Origin: Kosakonia oryziphila
GTDB taxonomy: Bacteria > Pseudomonadota > Gammaproteobacteria > Enterobacterales > Enterobacteriaceae
Assembly: GCF_900094795.1 (NCBI RefSeq)
Contig: NZ_FMBC01000006.1
Coordinates: 62,001 to 126,000 of the forward strand
Reading direction: 5' to 3'
DNA: 64,000 nt
Shown here: positions 48,134-57,397 of the stretch, piece after piece
Layout: each line of letters begins with the position of its first letter
How positions within the stretch are numbered: the stretch's first letter is position 1
Notes under the pieces: generated by a model
The model's input: only the letters and a program-made list of their open reading frames with translations
Databases searched by the model: none
Told to the model about the DNA's origin: nothing
Made by a program: the position numbers and the translations under genes

Positions 48134-49096
48134 ATGCTCAGTCGCATTACCCAGCGTCAGCTGGAATATTTTGTCGCCTCCGGAGAGGCTGGCAGTATCA
48201 TTGGCGCCTCAGAACGTATCCACGTTTCATCACCGTCGATCTCCGCTGCTATCACTCATATCGAATCCGAACTGGGCGTACAGCTTTTTGTTCGCCATCA
48301 CGCGCAGGGCGTTTCGCTTACTGCTATTGGGCATCAGGTTCTGAAAGAGGCGAAGCTCATTCTGGAGCAGATGTTGAATCTTTATACTATCGCCTCGGAA
48401 TCCATGAACAATGTGCGTGGCCCGCTGCGCGTGGGCTGTCTGGATACGCTGGCGCCGATGCTGACCCCTGAACTGGTGTTCGGTTTTGGTCGTGCGTTTC
48501 CCGGCGTGCGCATTACGCTTGTCGAAGGCAACCATGAACAGTTGCTGAAACAGCTACGCACCGCCGATATCGATATCGCCCTGACCTACGATTTAGTCCC
48601 CGCCAGCGATATCGCATTTACCTCACTGGCACAGTTGCCACCCTATGTGATGGTGGGTGAACATCACCCGCTTGCGACACAATCGGCGGTGACCATTCAG
48701 GATCTGGCGACGATGCCAATGGTGTTGCTGGATATGCCATGGAGCCGTGAATATTTCCTTGGCCTGTTTAGCGAGGCGGGCGTGACGCCGAATGTGGTAA
48801 TGCGCTCCAGCAATATGGAAGTGGTGCGCTCGATGGTGGCAAACGGCGTGGGGTTTGGTATCGCCAACGTGCGGCCGAAAGCGCATCTCTCCCAGGATGG
48901 TAAACGCCTGATTCGCGTACGGCTTGCAGGAACGAACAGGGCGATGCAACTCGGTTACGCGACTGCCGCTCACACTCAGCACTCCATGGTGGTTAACGCC
49001 TTTGCTGAGCGCTGCCGCGTTTTTATCTCCGACCAGTATATTCCTGGCATGGCGGCGCCAAGCTATTTCGATCCGCAGGTGGTGCGGGTGGCGTGA
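48134..49096 (+). CDS. LysR-family transcriptional regulator
   Basis: A 320-residue LTTR. The HTH is RQLEYFVASGEAGSIIGASER...SSPSISAAITHIESELG, with the usual linker and a two-lobed effector domain from about residue 92 (LRVGCLDTLAPML). The second residue context differs from the commonest LTTRs (GSIIGASERIHVSSPSIS instead of GSFTRAAERLHVSQPALS). It sits between the transporter operon and the enzyme operon and most likely controls both; the inducer is probably the imported compound or a breakdown product. Confidence 0.88.
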   Translation: MLSRITQRQLEYFVASGEAGSIIGASERIHVSSPSISAAITHIESELGVQLFVRHHAQGVSLTAIGHQVLKEAKLILEQMLNLYTIASESMNNVRGPLRVGCLDTLAPMLTPELVFGFGRAFPGVRITLVEGNHEQLLKQLRTADIDIALTYDLVPASDIAFTSLAQLPPYVMVGEHHPLATQSAVTIQDLATMPMVLLDMPWSREYFLGLFSEAGVTPNVVMRSSNMEVVRSMVANGVGFGIANVRPKAHLSQDGKRLIRVRLAGTNRAMQLGYATAAHTQHSMVVNAFAERCRVFISDQYIPGMAAPSYFDPQVVRVA

Positions 49097-49115
49097 CGCC
49101 GGGCGTGGCGACAGC

Positions 49116-50045
49116 TTAGTAGCCACGCTCCGGGAATACCTGATTGGTCACCGATTCACCGCGTGCGGCGCGCTGAATGTTTTCTGCCACCTGAAGTGCG
49201 GCGCTGGCAGGGATGGCAACCGATGCCAGATGTGGCGTGATCAGCACGTTGTCCATGCGCCATAATGGATCATCTGGTGGCAGTGGTTCGCGGTCAAACA
49301 CGTCCAGCGTGGCTTCAGCAATCTGCCCTGATTGCAGCGCCGCTGTCAGCGCTGCCTGATCGACAATCGCACCGCGCGAAACATTGATAAACGCCGCGCC
49401 AAAGGGGAGGTGGGACAGCCGTTCTGCACTGAGCAACCCAGCCGTGTGCGGTGTGAGCGGCAGCATGACCACCAGAATGTCACTCTGGCTGAGGAAATCA
49501 TTCAGCGACGCCAGCCCACTGCTGCACCTTATGCCGGTCATCACTTTTGGCGAACGCGACCAGCCGCGCACGTCGAATCCTTGTCGTACCAGTTCCTGCG
49601 CCGTATACGCGCCGAGTTCTCCCAATCCCAGTACACCGACACGGATGTCGGAGGGCTTACGTGGATGCAGATAATGCCAGCGTTGTTCACGCTGCGCGTG
49701 CTCAAATGCCGGGATATCTCGCGCGTAGCGCAGCACGGCAAACAGTACATATCCGGCCATCATGCGCGCCATATCAGGGTCGGAGAGCCGAATTATCGGA
49801 ATATCCGGCAGATCGTCGCGTCCCACCAGTGAGTCGACGCCCGCCCCGAGATTCACCAACAGTTTGAGATTGCGGTATGGCGCAAAGAAGCCATGTGGTG
49901 GCTTCCATGTCAGCGCATAGTGCACCTCAGCGGGGTTTTGCACCGTTTCGGCGCGGCAAATTGTCACGCCGGGCAAATGTGGGGCAAGTAACGCTGACCA
50001 CTCTTCGAAGCTGTCGAATTCGCTGTAAAACACTAATGTACTCAT
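49116..50045 (-). CDS. D-2-hydroxyacid dehydrogenase, GhrA-like
   Basis: A 309-residue NAD(P)-dependent dehydrogenase. The nucleotide fold is VGVLGLGELGAYTAQEL. The catalytic Arg is in NVSRGAIVDQ, Glu in DVFDREPLPPDDPLW, and His in ITPHLAS. GhrA-type enzymes reduce glyoxylate, hydroxypyruvate and other 2-oxo acids. Its start overlaps the preceding dehydroquinase-like stop by 4 bases (ATGA). Here it is the last gene of a five-gene operon, probably handling a 2-oxo acid from the degraded substrate. Confidence 0.84.
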   Translation of the reverse strand: MSTLVFYSEFDSFEEWSALLAPHLPGVTICRAETVQNPAEVHYALTWKPPHGFFAPYRNLKLLVNLGAGVDSLVGRDDLPDIPIIRLSDPDMARMMAGYVLFAVLRYARDIPAFEHAQREQRWHYLHPRKPSDIRVGVLGLGELGAYTAQELVRQGFDVRGWSRSPKVMTGIRCSSGLASLNDFLSQSDILVVMLPLTPHTAGLLSAERLSHLPFGAAFINVSRGAIVDQAALTAALQSGQIAEATLDVFDREPLPPDDPLWRMDNVLITPHLASVAIPASAALQVAENIQRAARGESVTNQVFPERGY

Positions 50046-50491
50046 ACAGCGCGCGTTCCCAACAGGTTGACTACCGCATCAATCGCCAGCTCGTAACCGG
50101 CTGCGCCCAGCCCGGCAATGACACCGGTTGCCGCTTTCGACACCAATGAGTGATGGCGGAACGGCTCGCGTTTCCAGATATTGCTCATATGCGTTTCAAT
50201 GATCGGGCCATCAAACATCAGTAACGCATCAAGAATGGGCACCGAACTGTAGGTCAAACCCGCAGCATTGATAATTAATCCCATGGCGTTTTGGCGCGCT
50301 TCCTGAATCCAGCCAACCAGTACACCTTCATGGTTGCTCTGGCGGAAATGCAATATTACCCCGTGTGACGCGGCGCGGCGCTGACAGCGCTCTCCGATGC
50401 TGACAAAACTTTCGCTGCCGTAGGTGCCATTTTTATCCAGCCCATACAAGTTGGCGTTCGGCCCATTGAGAAAATAGATCTGCTGTGACAT
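50042..50491 (-). CDS. Type II dehydroquinase-like protein with altered active site
   Basis: A 149-residue flavodoxin-fold protein aligned to AroQ. NGPNANLYG, QSNHEG, ETHMSNIWKREPFRHHS and AATGVIAGLGAAGYELAI match the family. Two key spots differ. The active-site loop usually contains Arg and Tyr (TREPxxYG); here the Arg position is Asp (LDKNGTYG). The NPGA/THTS segment is NAAGLTYSS. Housekeeping shikimate flux is therefore unlikely; a related dehydration or an inactive fold is possible. Start ATG 50491 follows AGGAG. It lies between a GST and a GhrA-like gene. Confidence 0.72.
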   Translation of the reverse strand: MSQQIYFLNGPNANLYGLDKNGTYGSESFVSIGERCQRRAASHGVILHFRQSNHEGVLVGWIQEARQNAMGLIINAAGLTYSSVPILDALLMFDGPIIETHMSNIWKREPFRHHSLVSKAATGVIAGLGAAGYELAIDAVVNLLGTRAV

Positions 50492-50503
50492 GCACACTCC
50501 TGA

Positions 50504-51115
50504 TTAATACGGACGCGTCGCGGCCATCGCCGGATGCGCATCGAAGACGGCGAACCATGCGGCGGTAAGCGGGTGATCGGCACGCCAGTTGAGTTCGGCA
50601 AAGCGGAAGTCGAGATAACCGAGTGCACAGCCAATGGCAATCAGCCCGATATCGTTGGGATTTTCGCTGAAATCACTGACCTGGCCTTCGATCTCTGACA
50701 GTGCAGCGGCGACTTTTTTTAGCTGCGCGTCAGCCCATTTTTGCCACTGCTTCTCCGGTGGTCGCGCACTGAATTCGTAGCGCGCCAGTAATGCGGCATC
50801 TATCATCCCGTCACCCAGCGCCTGGCGTGCCAGGCTTCTCCAGCGCGCCTCACCCTGTTCCGGGTATAAATTGCCCTTGGCCCGCGCGTTGAGGTATTCA
50901 CAAATTACCCGGCTGTCATAGAGACAGAGTCCGTTCTCGGTGCGCAGCGCTGGCACTTTTGCCAGCGGATTAAACACGGCGATACGTTCGTCGCGTTCGA
51001 TCGGATGGGCGGCAGAGTCCAGCCGTTCCATTTCATCAGCAAGACCCAGTACGGTTGCGCACACCATCACTTTGCGTACATACGCGGACGTGGTGGCAAA
51101 AAAGAGTTGCATCAT
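50504..51115 (-). CDS. Glutathione S-transferase family protein
   Basis: A 203-residue GST. The N-terminal thioredoxin-like domain (MQLFFATTSAYVRKVMVC) has Ser near residue 10 for thiol activation. The cis-Pro loop is NPLAKVPAL, and ENGLCLYDSRVICEYL binds the glutathione gamma-glutamyl group. An all-helical C-terminal domain follows. The ATG at 51115 overlaps the previous stop (TAATG); a second ATG follows at once. In catabolic operons GSTs often act as isomerases. The substrate is unknown. Confidence 0.84.
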   Translation of the reverse strand: MMQLFFATTSAYVRKVMVCATVLGLADEMERLDSAAHPIERDERIAVFNPLAKVPALRTENGLCLYDSRVICEYLNARAKGNLYPEQGEARWRSLARQALGDGMIDAALLARYEFSARPPEKQWQKWADAQLKKVAAALSEIEGQVSDFSENPNDIGLIAIGCALGYLDFRFAELNWRADHPLTAAWFAVFDAHPAMAATRPY

Positions 51116-52107
51116 TAGGCCACCTGTAGCAGCACTTTGCCGATGTTGGCGTTGGCTTCCAGGATACGATGGGCGTCTGCGGCTTGCGCTAACGGTAAGG
51201 TTTGATACAGCGTCGGTGCGATTTTGCCTGCGGCGATCAGCGGCAGCAGATGTTTGCTGATGCACTGCGCCAGCCGCATTTTCTCGGCCGCGCTTTTGGG
51301 GCGCAGGGTCGAAGAGGTCAGGCTCAGTCCCTTACGCATCACCAGTTGCAGATCAAGTTCAATCTTCGCGCCCTGCATAAATGAAAGACTGACATGACGT
51401 CCGCCTGGCGCTAACACACTCAGGTTGCGCGCCACATAATCGCCACCGACATTATCCAGCACCACATCGACACCGCGTCCTTCGGTTGCAGCAAGCACGG
51501 CGGTAACGAAATCTTCGCTGTGGCGATCGATAGCGCGCCATACGCCGAACTGTTGCAGCGCCGATATCTTTTCACCACCGCCAGCCGTCGCAATCACGCG
51601 CGCTCCGCAGGCCTGTGCGCATTGAATAGCAAACGTGCCAACACCGCTGGCCGCACCGTGAATCAGTACGGTTTCACCCGGCTGCAAACGCCCCAGTTCA
51701 AACAGGTTATGCCATACGGTAAATGCCGCTTCCGGCACGCCTGCTGCCTGCGTGAGTGGCAGCGTTTCCGGCACGGATAAACAGAGTTCAGCACGCGCCA
51801 CGCAGTAGTCCGCATAACCGCCACCATTGAGCAGCGCCATAACCGGCGAACCCACAGCGGGGGATTCAACTCCCGCACCCAGCGCCACCACGGTGCCGGA
51901 GACTTCTAACCCCAACACATCTGTTACTCCTGGCGGCAACGGCATACCGTTGCGTTGCAGGATATCGGGGCGATTGACCCCCGCACTGACAATACGAATC
52001 AGCACTTCACCCGCGCCAGGCTGCGGTACAGGACGCTGTACGCGTTCTAACACCTCAGGGCCGCCCGGGCGGCACGCAATCACGGCATTCATCATTTCAG
52101 GTATCAT
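51115..52107 (-). CDS. NAD(P)H:quinone oxidoreductase, zeta-crystallin type MDR
   Basis: A 330-residue medium-chain reductase without zinc ligands. VNRPDILQRNG near the N-terminus and LIHGAASGVGTFAIQCAQACG for NAD(P) binding are the QOR signature. It reduces quinones or alpha,beta-unsaturated carbonyls in the cytoplasm. ATG 52107 has GGATAA upstream. It follows the ATPase gene by 6 bp and overlaps the GST gene, so it is cotranscribed with both. It may reduce an enone intermediate of the locus. Confidence 0.84.
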   Translation of the reverse strand: MIPEMMNAVIACRPGGPEVLERVQRPVPQPGAGEVLIRIVSAGVNRPDILQRNGMPLPPGVTDVLGLEVSGTVVALGAGVESPAVGSPVMALLNGGGYADYCVARAELCLSVPETLPLTQAAGVPEAAFTVWHNLFELGRLQPGETVLIHGAASGVGTFAIQCAQACGARVIATAGGGEKISALQQFGVWRAIDRHSEDFVTAVLAATEGRGVDVVLDNVGGDYVARNLSVLAPGGRHVSLSFMQGAKIELDLQLVMRKGLSLTSSTLRPKSAAEKMRLAQCISKHLLPLIAAGKIAPTLYQTLPLAQAADAHRILEANANIGKVLLQVA

Positions 52108-52113
52108 CGGTGT

Positions 52114-53262
52114 TTATCCCTCGCTTGCCGTGCTAAACGCACACACGCCTTCGTCATCTACATTTACGCCAACCAGGCTACCGACGGGCCAGTGCGTCAG
52201 CGAATTCAGGCCGGACTGGCGTGCAAACAGCGCTGCGCTGCCCAGTGCGGGCACATCAAGATGTACATCGACATGATCGCCCTGAAAGACATGGGCAATA
52301 ACCGTGGCGCTAAACAGTGAATGCGGGCCAAGCGCTGCCAGTTGAATATTTTCCGGACGGACGTAGACATCAAGGCGTTCGCCAATCGTGGCATGTACAC
52401 GCTCTGCTGGCAGACGTAGCACATTACCGCCCAGATTGAGCATCGCAGCGCCATCGCGACCGGCATAGCGCCCCGGCAGAATATTCACATCACCGACAAA
52501 GCCTGCGACAAAGGGATCCTGCGGACGACGATAAATTTCATCCGGCGTACCAATCTGACGTACATGACCTGCCGACATGACCACCACGCGATCGCTCATG
52601 CTCAGCGCTTCACCCTGATCGTGCGTCACGAAGACGGTGGTGACGCCAAGCTTGCGCTGAATCGCTTTCAACTCAACCTGCATTGACAGGCGCAGGTTTT
52701 TGTCCAGCGCGGAGAAAGGTTCATCCAGCAGCAGCACCTTGGGACGAATGACCAGCGCGCGTGCCAGTGCCACACGCTGCTGTTGGCCGCCAGAGAGTTC
52801 ACGTGGCTTGCGGTGGCCGTAACCGGCAAGCTTCACCAGCGCCAGCGCCTGCTCAACGCGTTCAGCAATCTCGGCTTTGGGCACACCGCGCATACGCAGG
52901 CCGTAGCCTACGTTCTTCTCTACCGTCATATGCGGGAACAGTGCGTAGTTCTGGAAGACAATGCCAATTTCACGCTGCCAGGGTGGTATATCGGTAACCA
53001 GATCGCCATCAATAAAGATCTCGCCGCCATCCGCTTCGGCGAAACCCGCCATCAGATTCAGCAGCGTGGTTTTACCGCAGCCTGAAGGGCCGAGCAGCGT
53101 AACAAATTCCCCTTCCTCAATCATCAGGGATATTTTGTGTAAGGCGATGGCGTCGCCAAAGCGTTTTAGTACGCCATCAAGCCGTACGGCAACGTTAGCT
53201 TTGTGTGTGATGGGGAGCAGCGTGTCGGGCTGCGGGAATGTGGTGACTTCTGCACTGACCAT
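52114..53262 (-). CDS. ABC transporter ATPase, PotA-like
   Basis: A 382-residue ATPase. Walker A is GPSGCGKTT, the Q-loop FQNYALFPHM, the signature ELSGGQQQR, Walker B VLLLDEPFSALD, and the switch His is in VTHDQGEA. The C-terminal TOBE domain begins at ~residue 290. It must energise the PotB/PotC-like permeases, though their genes lie 5.4 kb away across the LysR gene. It is the first gene of the operon with the quinone reductase, GST, dehydroquinase-like and GhrA-like enzymes. Confidence 0.88.
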   Translation of the reverse strand: MVSAEVTTFPQPDTLLPITHKANVAVRLDGVLKRFGDAIALHKISLMIEEGEFVTLLGPSGCGKTTLLNLMAGFAEADGGEIFIDGDLVTDIPPWQREIGIVFQNYALFPHMTVEKNVGYGLRMRGVPKAEIAERVEQALALVKLAGYGHRKPRELSGGQQQRVALARALVIRPKVLLLDEPFSALDKNLRLSMQVELKAIQRKLGVTTVFVTHDQGEALSMSDRVVVMSAGHVRQIGTPDEIYRRPQDPFVAGFVGDVNILPGRYAGRDGAAMLNLGGNVLRLPAERVHATIGERLDVYVRPENIQLAALGPHSLFSATVIAHVFQGDHVDVHLDVPALGSAALFARQSGLNSLTHWPVGSLVGVNVDDEGVCAFSTASEG

Positions 53263-53457
53263 GGAATCTCCAGAAACGGGCTATCGAATACTGACCACCA
53301 GCATACGGCGTAAGCGCGCATCACGCGGTTAGTGCTTCCTGAAGCTGGCATTTGGAAAAGTTAAAGCAGTGAAAGGGCTGGGTGGATAAATGAAGGGCGG
53401 CCAGGACGCGCCCTGCATTTACGGTGAAAATTTGTTGGTTTCAGTGTCGCGGCAGCG

Positions 53458-54615
53458 TCATGCTTTTTGGCACATCCACGTAGCAAGACGACGTAGCAGG
53501 GCATCGCAGGCGTCCAGTTGCTCGACAGTGATAAACTCATCTGGTTTATGGCCCTGCGCCATACTGCCCGGCCCACAGACTACGCTGGGGATGCCCGCCT
53601 GATGAAACAACCCGCCTTCCGTACCGAATGCGACGGTACTGAACGCTTCAGAACCGGTTAGATGGGCAAGCAGCCGCGCAGCGGCGCTTTGCGCGGTGGT
53701 GTACAAACCGGGATAACTGCTGATGGGATAAAAGCGGATCGCCGCTTCGCTATTTATGGCGCGCATTTGTGGCAGGAGTTCGCGCTGCGCATAACATTCC
53801 AGTTCCTGGGCCACGTCCTGCGCGTCATCCTGCGGCAACGTGCGTACCTCGAAGTCAAACGTACATTCGGCAGGCACAATATTTAGCGCCCGGCCTCCCC
53901 GGATGATGCCGGTTTGCACGGTGGTAAAGGGCGGATCAAAACGCGCATCCTGATGTTCCGGCGCGGCCAGTCGCTTGCCTATCACCGTAAGGTGGTGGAT
54001 AAGCTTTGCGGCATATTCGATGGCATTTACCCCCTGAGGTGCGTAGGCCGAATGACAGGCGGCGCCTTGTACTTCACAGCGCACGCCGAGCTTGCCTTTG
54101 TGGCCGAGCACAGGTTGCAGTGCGGTGGGTTCGCCAATCAGGCAGATATCGGGCTTTTCCGGGCGACGGGAGAGTTCGTCCAGCAGGGTTCGCACGCCAA
54201 GGCATCCCACTTCCTCATCATAGGAGATTGCCAGATGTAGTGGTTGCACCAGCGGCTGCCTAAGAAAATAGGGTACGGCTGCCAGCATACAGGCGATAAA
54301 GCCTTTCATGTCCGCCGTGCCGCGACCGTACAATTTGCCTTCTCGCTCCGTCAGAGCAAAGGGGGGAACGCTCCAGCTCTGCCCGTCAACGGGCACTACG
54401 TCACTGTGACCCGAAAGCATTATGCCGCCGCTACCCGGCGGGCCAAGCCGGGCATACAGATTCGCTTTGCTGTGCTCGGCGTTGTGAATCAGTTCGCACT
54501 CAACGCCCAGGCCGGTTAAGTAGCGGCGAACAAAATCGATCAACGCCAGATTGGATTCGCGGCTGGTGGTGTTAAACGCCACCAGTTGTTCCAGCAGTTT
54601 GCGACTGCCCATCAT
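53458..54615 (-). CDS. ArgE-like M20 family deacylase
   Basis: A 385-residue metallopeptidase. The metal-ligand motifs are GHSDVVPVD, RGTADMKGF and YDEEVGCLG (catalytic Glu pair), then CLIGEPTAL, and the last His in MAQGHKPDEF. It is closest to N-acetylornithine deacetylase (ArgE) by eye. It would hydrolyse an N-acyl amino acid to the free amine. It is probably not the arginine-pathway argE, since it sits 195 bp upstream of an ABC ATPase operon and 15 bp after a DUF1028 gene. Confidence 0.86.
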   Translation of the reverse strand: MMGSRKLLEQLVAFNTTSRESNLALIDFVRRYLTGLGVECELIHNAEHSKANLYARLGPPGSGGIMLSGHSDVVPVDGQSWSVPPFALTEREGKLYGRGTADMKGFIACMLAAVPYFLRQPLVQPLHLAISYDEEVGCLGVRTLLDELSRRPEKPDICLIGEPTALQPVLGHKGKLGVRCEVQGAACHSAYAPQGVNAIEYAAKLIHHLTVIGKRLAAPEHQDARFDPPFTTVQTGIIRGGRALNIVPAECTFDFEVRTLPQDDAQDVAQELECYAQRELLPQMRAINSEAAIRFYPISSYPGLYTTAQSAAARLLAHLTGSEAFSTVAFGTEGGLFHQAGIPSVVCGPGSMAQGHKPDEFITVEQLDACDALLRRLATWMCQKA

Positions 54616-54630
54616 CGGATCTCCTCGCGG

Positions 54631-55305
54631 TTACTCGTCACCCGGTACACCGTAACCCGGCGCACTGCGGGGATCGATCGCGCGGGTTAAATAGTCCTGT
54701 ATCTGTGGTTTATAGGCGTGCCAGAGCTTGTTAAGTTCCATAATCGGATCGGCGTCGGTCCAGTCGACGCGTAAATCAACAATCGGCCAGACTGGCGAAT
54801 CCACAATCGACAGCGCCGCCGAATGTAGCGGGCCGGCTTCCCCGCCAGCTAGCAGGCCCGCTTGCATCGCGGCAATAAGCCTGTCAGCAAGATGCCCGGA
54901 TTGTTGCTCGAAGGCACTGACCATCGCGGTAATAACATCCGCATTTGCCAGCAGATTACCCGCCGCCACACAGTTCTTCCCGCACAGCGCGTTGTTGACG
55001 CCCAGCGTTTTTTCGCCGCTGTAGAACGCGCTTTCACCGCTGGCGGTCAGCACGGTAACCTGCCGGTACATAAAGTAGTCATCCGTGCCAAGCCCGAACT
55101 GTAGCGCGGTTTCGGCAGCATCGCCGTGCTGTAACCGATCAAGAATACGCGGCCCCAGCGCTGGTAAGGTGATGTTTTGTGTTGATACCGCGCCCACCTT
55201 GCTGCGTAGCCAGGGGCAGCGCGCGCCGACTGCGATGCTGGAAGAGCTGATAGCAATGCCGATCTGGCCGGTTTGTGCGCAGCGTCCGATAATCGATAAC
55301 GTCAT
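54631..55305 (-). CDS. DUF1028 family protein (putative Ntn-hydrolase-like)
   Basis: A 224-residue protein with MTLSIIGRCAQTGQIGIA, VGARCPW and QFGLGTDDYFMYRQVTVL, the DUF1028 pattern. The family is thought to have an Ntn-hydrolase-like fold and often lies next to amidohydrolase and RidA genes; function is unproven. The start is ATG 55305, 4 bases after the RidA stop with AGGAG inside that gene's end. It is between ridA and the deacylase in one operon. Confidence 0.82.
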   Translation of the reverse strand: MTLSIIGRCAQTGQIGIAISSSSIAVGARCPWLRSKVGAVSTQNITLPALGPRILDRLQHGDAAETALQFGLGTDDYFMYRQVTVLTASGESAFYSGEKTLGVNNALCGKNCVAAGNLLANADVITAMVSAFEQQSGHLADRLIAAMQAGLLAGGEAGPLHSAALSIVDSPVWPIVDLRVDWTDADPIMELNKLWHAYKPQIQDYLTRAIDPRSAPGYGVPGDE

Positions 55306-55309
55306 GTTT

Positions 55310-55744
55310 TTATGCTCCTGATTGCGGCGACCATTCGTCCGGGATAACTGCGATAACATCAATTTCCATCAGCCATTGCGGCTGACCAAGCGCAGAAATG
55401 ACCAGCCCGGTTGAGATCGGAAATACCCCTTTCAACCATTTGCCAACCACTTGATAAACCGGCTCGCGGTAGCGGGGGTCGATGATATAAGTGGTTGTCT
55501 TAACGATGTGGGACAGATCGCTGCCCGCTTCTTCCAGCAGTTGTTTAACGTTCTTCATCGCTTGCTCGGCCTGCGCCGCCGGATCGCCAAGCCCCACCAG
55601 GTTGCCTTCGAAATCAGTCCCAATCTGACCGCGAACGTACACGGTATTGCCTGCGCGCACGGCCTGGCAAAGATCGTTATCAAGTGACTGATTTGGGTAA
55701 GTGTCTTTCGTGTTGAATTTGCGAATGCGAGTATGTGTGCTCAT
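55310..55744 (-). CDS. RidA-family (YjgF/YER057c) protein
   Basis: A 144-residue RidA-like protein. GNTVYVRGQIGTD and AAQAEQAMKNVKQLLEEAGS match the family core, and the substrate-binding Arg is in VYVRGQ. RidA enzymes hydrolyse reactive enamine/imine intermediates made by amino acid-degrading enzymes; many subfamily members are specialised for one operon. It has an N-terminal extension of ~15 residues. It is first in a three-gene operon with DUF1028 and the deacylase, so an imine-forming step is likely in the pathway. Confidence 0.86.
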   Translation of the reverse strand: MSTHTRIRKFNTKDTYPNQSLDNDLCQAVRAGNTVYVRGQIGTDFEGNLVGLGDPAAQAEQAMKNVKQLLEEAGSDLSHIVKTTTYIIDPRYREPVYQVVGKWLKGVFPISTGLVISALGQPQWLMEIDVIAVIPDEWSPQSGA

Positions 55745-56308
55745 GTCTGCCTGCCTGGAAATGGATTCCCGGCAAGGTATACATTTTCAGGCACAACAAA
55801 CAAAACAGAATAATCCGAGGCGTTAGTTTAGAAAATGCGAACACCCCTCCAGACCCGCGCCGCTTTGTGATCATAAAACGGTGAATCGTCCCAGCGCGAA
55901 AGGCCCGGTAACGTTCTCCCCACATTTCAATCGCAATCTCGTACAGGCTTGCAGACTTCTGATGAATCTACATGGATATCAGCGTGTTACATTTCCTTAC
56001 CTAAAGCCGCTTTGATGAAATAATAACGTAATTAAATTAATGAAAAGTGAATGAAGTGTTCAGGCATCTGGTTTGCTGTTTATTCCCGCAGACGCCTTTG
56101 TTCAGCTAGTGTTAATTACGCAATTGTGTATCCGAAAAGAGAGCTTGTTAGCTGCCAGCGCTGGATCCCTAAGCTCTGCGAAGTAACAAGCGGTACGAAA
56201 AACTGGCCTTGCTTATAACAAAGCCCTTACATCCAGAAACTAAATAGTAACATCTGGTTATATTTGCGCAGGTAAATTAAATGTCTCACCTTTCTTTGAG
56301 GATTGGTT
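55745..56308. other. Gene-free AT-rich region
   Basis: No credible gene in ~560 bases. It must carry the ridA promoter on the minus strand and the chorismate mutase promoter on the plus strand. Nothing else was recognised. Confidence 0.45.
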
Positions 56309-56842
56309 ATGAAGAACTTCGCATCAACTTTACTCATGTCCGGAAGCGTTTTTGCGGGAGCACCTGCTGTCATTTGTCTTAATGCCCTTTCGTTAATCTT
56401 GACCGAACGAATGCAGATAATGAGAGATGTTGCAGCCTACAAGGCGAAGTATCGTTTACCCGTGGAGGATTTAGCGCGGGAACAAAAAGTGCTGTCGGCG
56501 GCACGGAATACTGCACAAGAGGCCGGGCTGGAACCGCAGTCAGTGGAGCCATTCATCAGCGCGTTGATGACTGCGGGGAAAGCGATACAGCATCGCTATC
56601 TGGCCGACGGATTTACACAACCAGATTTATCTGCCACTCACCGGGATCTTGACGGAATCAGACAGCGTATCAATGAACTGGACAAGCATCTGCTCATGAC
56701 TATCAGCCAGCGGCTTCGCACAGGTGAACTGTCTTATTCAGAGCGGGCCTGGCTGGCTGAGAAAACCGCATCCCCGAATCTGACTGAAGCAGAGAAGGAC
56801 AATCTACTGGACACCATGCGCTTTATTCAGCGTGCCGGGTAA
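56309..56842 (+). CDS. Chorismate mutase, AroQ-gamma type, probably exported
   Basis: A 177-residue protein. The N-terminal ~25 residues are hydrophobic after a Lys (MKNFASTLLMSGSVFAG) and resemble a signal peptide, with no clear cleavage site. The catalytic core follows: LILTERMQIMRDVAAYKAKY, DLAREQKVL and FISALMTAGKAIQHRY, the all-helical AroQ fold with the Arg, Lys and Glu positions kept. The long C-terminal part is typical of the periplasmic gamma class. It converts chorismate to prephenate outside the cytoplasm. The ATG at 56309 follows TTGAGG. It is near a secreted pectinase. Confidence 0.8.
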   Translation: MKNFASTLLMSGSVFAGAPAVICLNALSLILTERMQIMRDVAAYKAKYRLPVEDLAREQKVLSAARNTAQEAGLEPQSVEPFISALMTAGKAIQHRYLADGFTQPDLSATHRDLDGIRQRINELDKHLLMTISQRLRTGELSYSERAWLAEKTASPNLTEAEKDNLLDTMRFIQRAG

Positions 56843-57397
56843 GTAGCAGTTGCTGCGCTGCCAGGCGAGTCAGCATCTGTGCTGGTAAGCCTTTTTGAGC
56901 CACTGATAATTCAGGCCGATTCGATTAACGCTTTGGATACCTGAGCGGTACGGAAGAAATATTCTATCACGGTTATGCAATCCGACAGGGTCGTCTGGCG
57001 GCGATATCAAACCCGATAGTTTAAGCGCTGAAAATTAACGGATTCATCCTTATCTGATTCCCGTTACAGCGCCTCGGTGTTCTCACATGCAAAAAGAATC
57101 GATACGACTTCGTCATATTTTGGTTAACAACCATCTTCAGACTCATATGATATTTTCTTTTTATGTCACTGAAGTCATTTATTAATATACCGTTAACGAT
57201 ATTTAAAGACGTCATTGCAGTAAAGTTTACTTTTATAGAGTTAAATTATATCTAATAAAAATGAGAACATCGGCAGGTAACTCCCGGCTGTGTTTTTACA
57301 GATATTGCAATTCTGTTTACTTTTGTATGTCGCCGGCTAAAAACATCAATGATACCCGGTGATAGTGAAGGCATTAATGACTATTTACGGAGTGAAC
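56843..57397. other. Gene-free AT-rich region
   Basis: About 555 bases with no credible gene; short frames lack ribosome sites. The composition is well below the window's average G+C. GGAGTGAAC before the next gene is the only signal noted. Confidence 0.45.
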
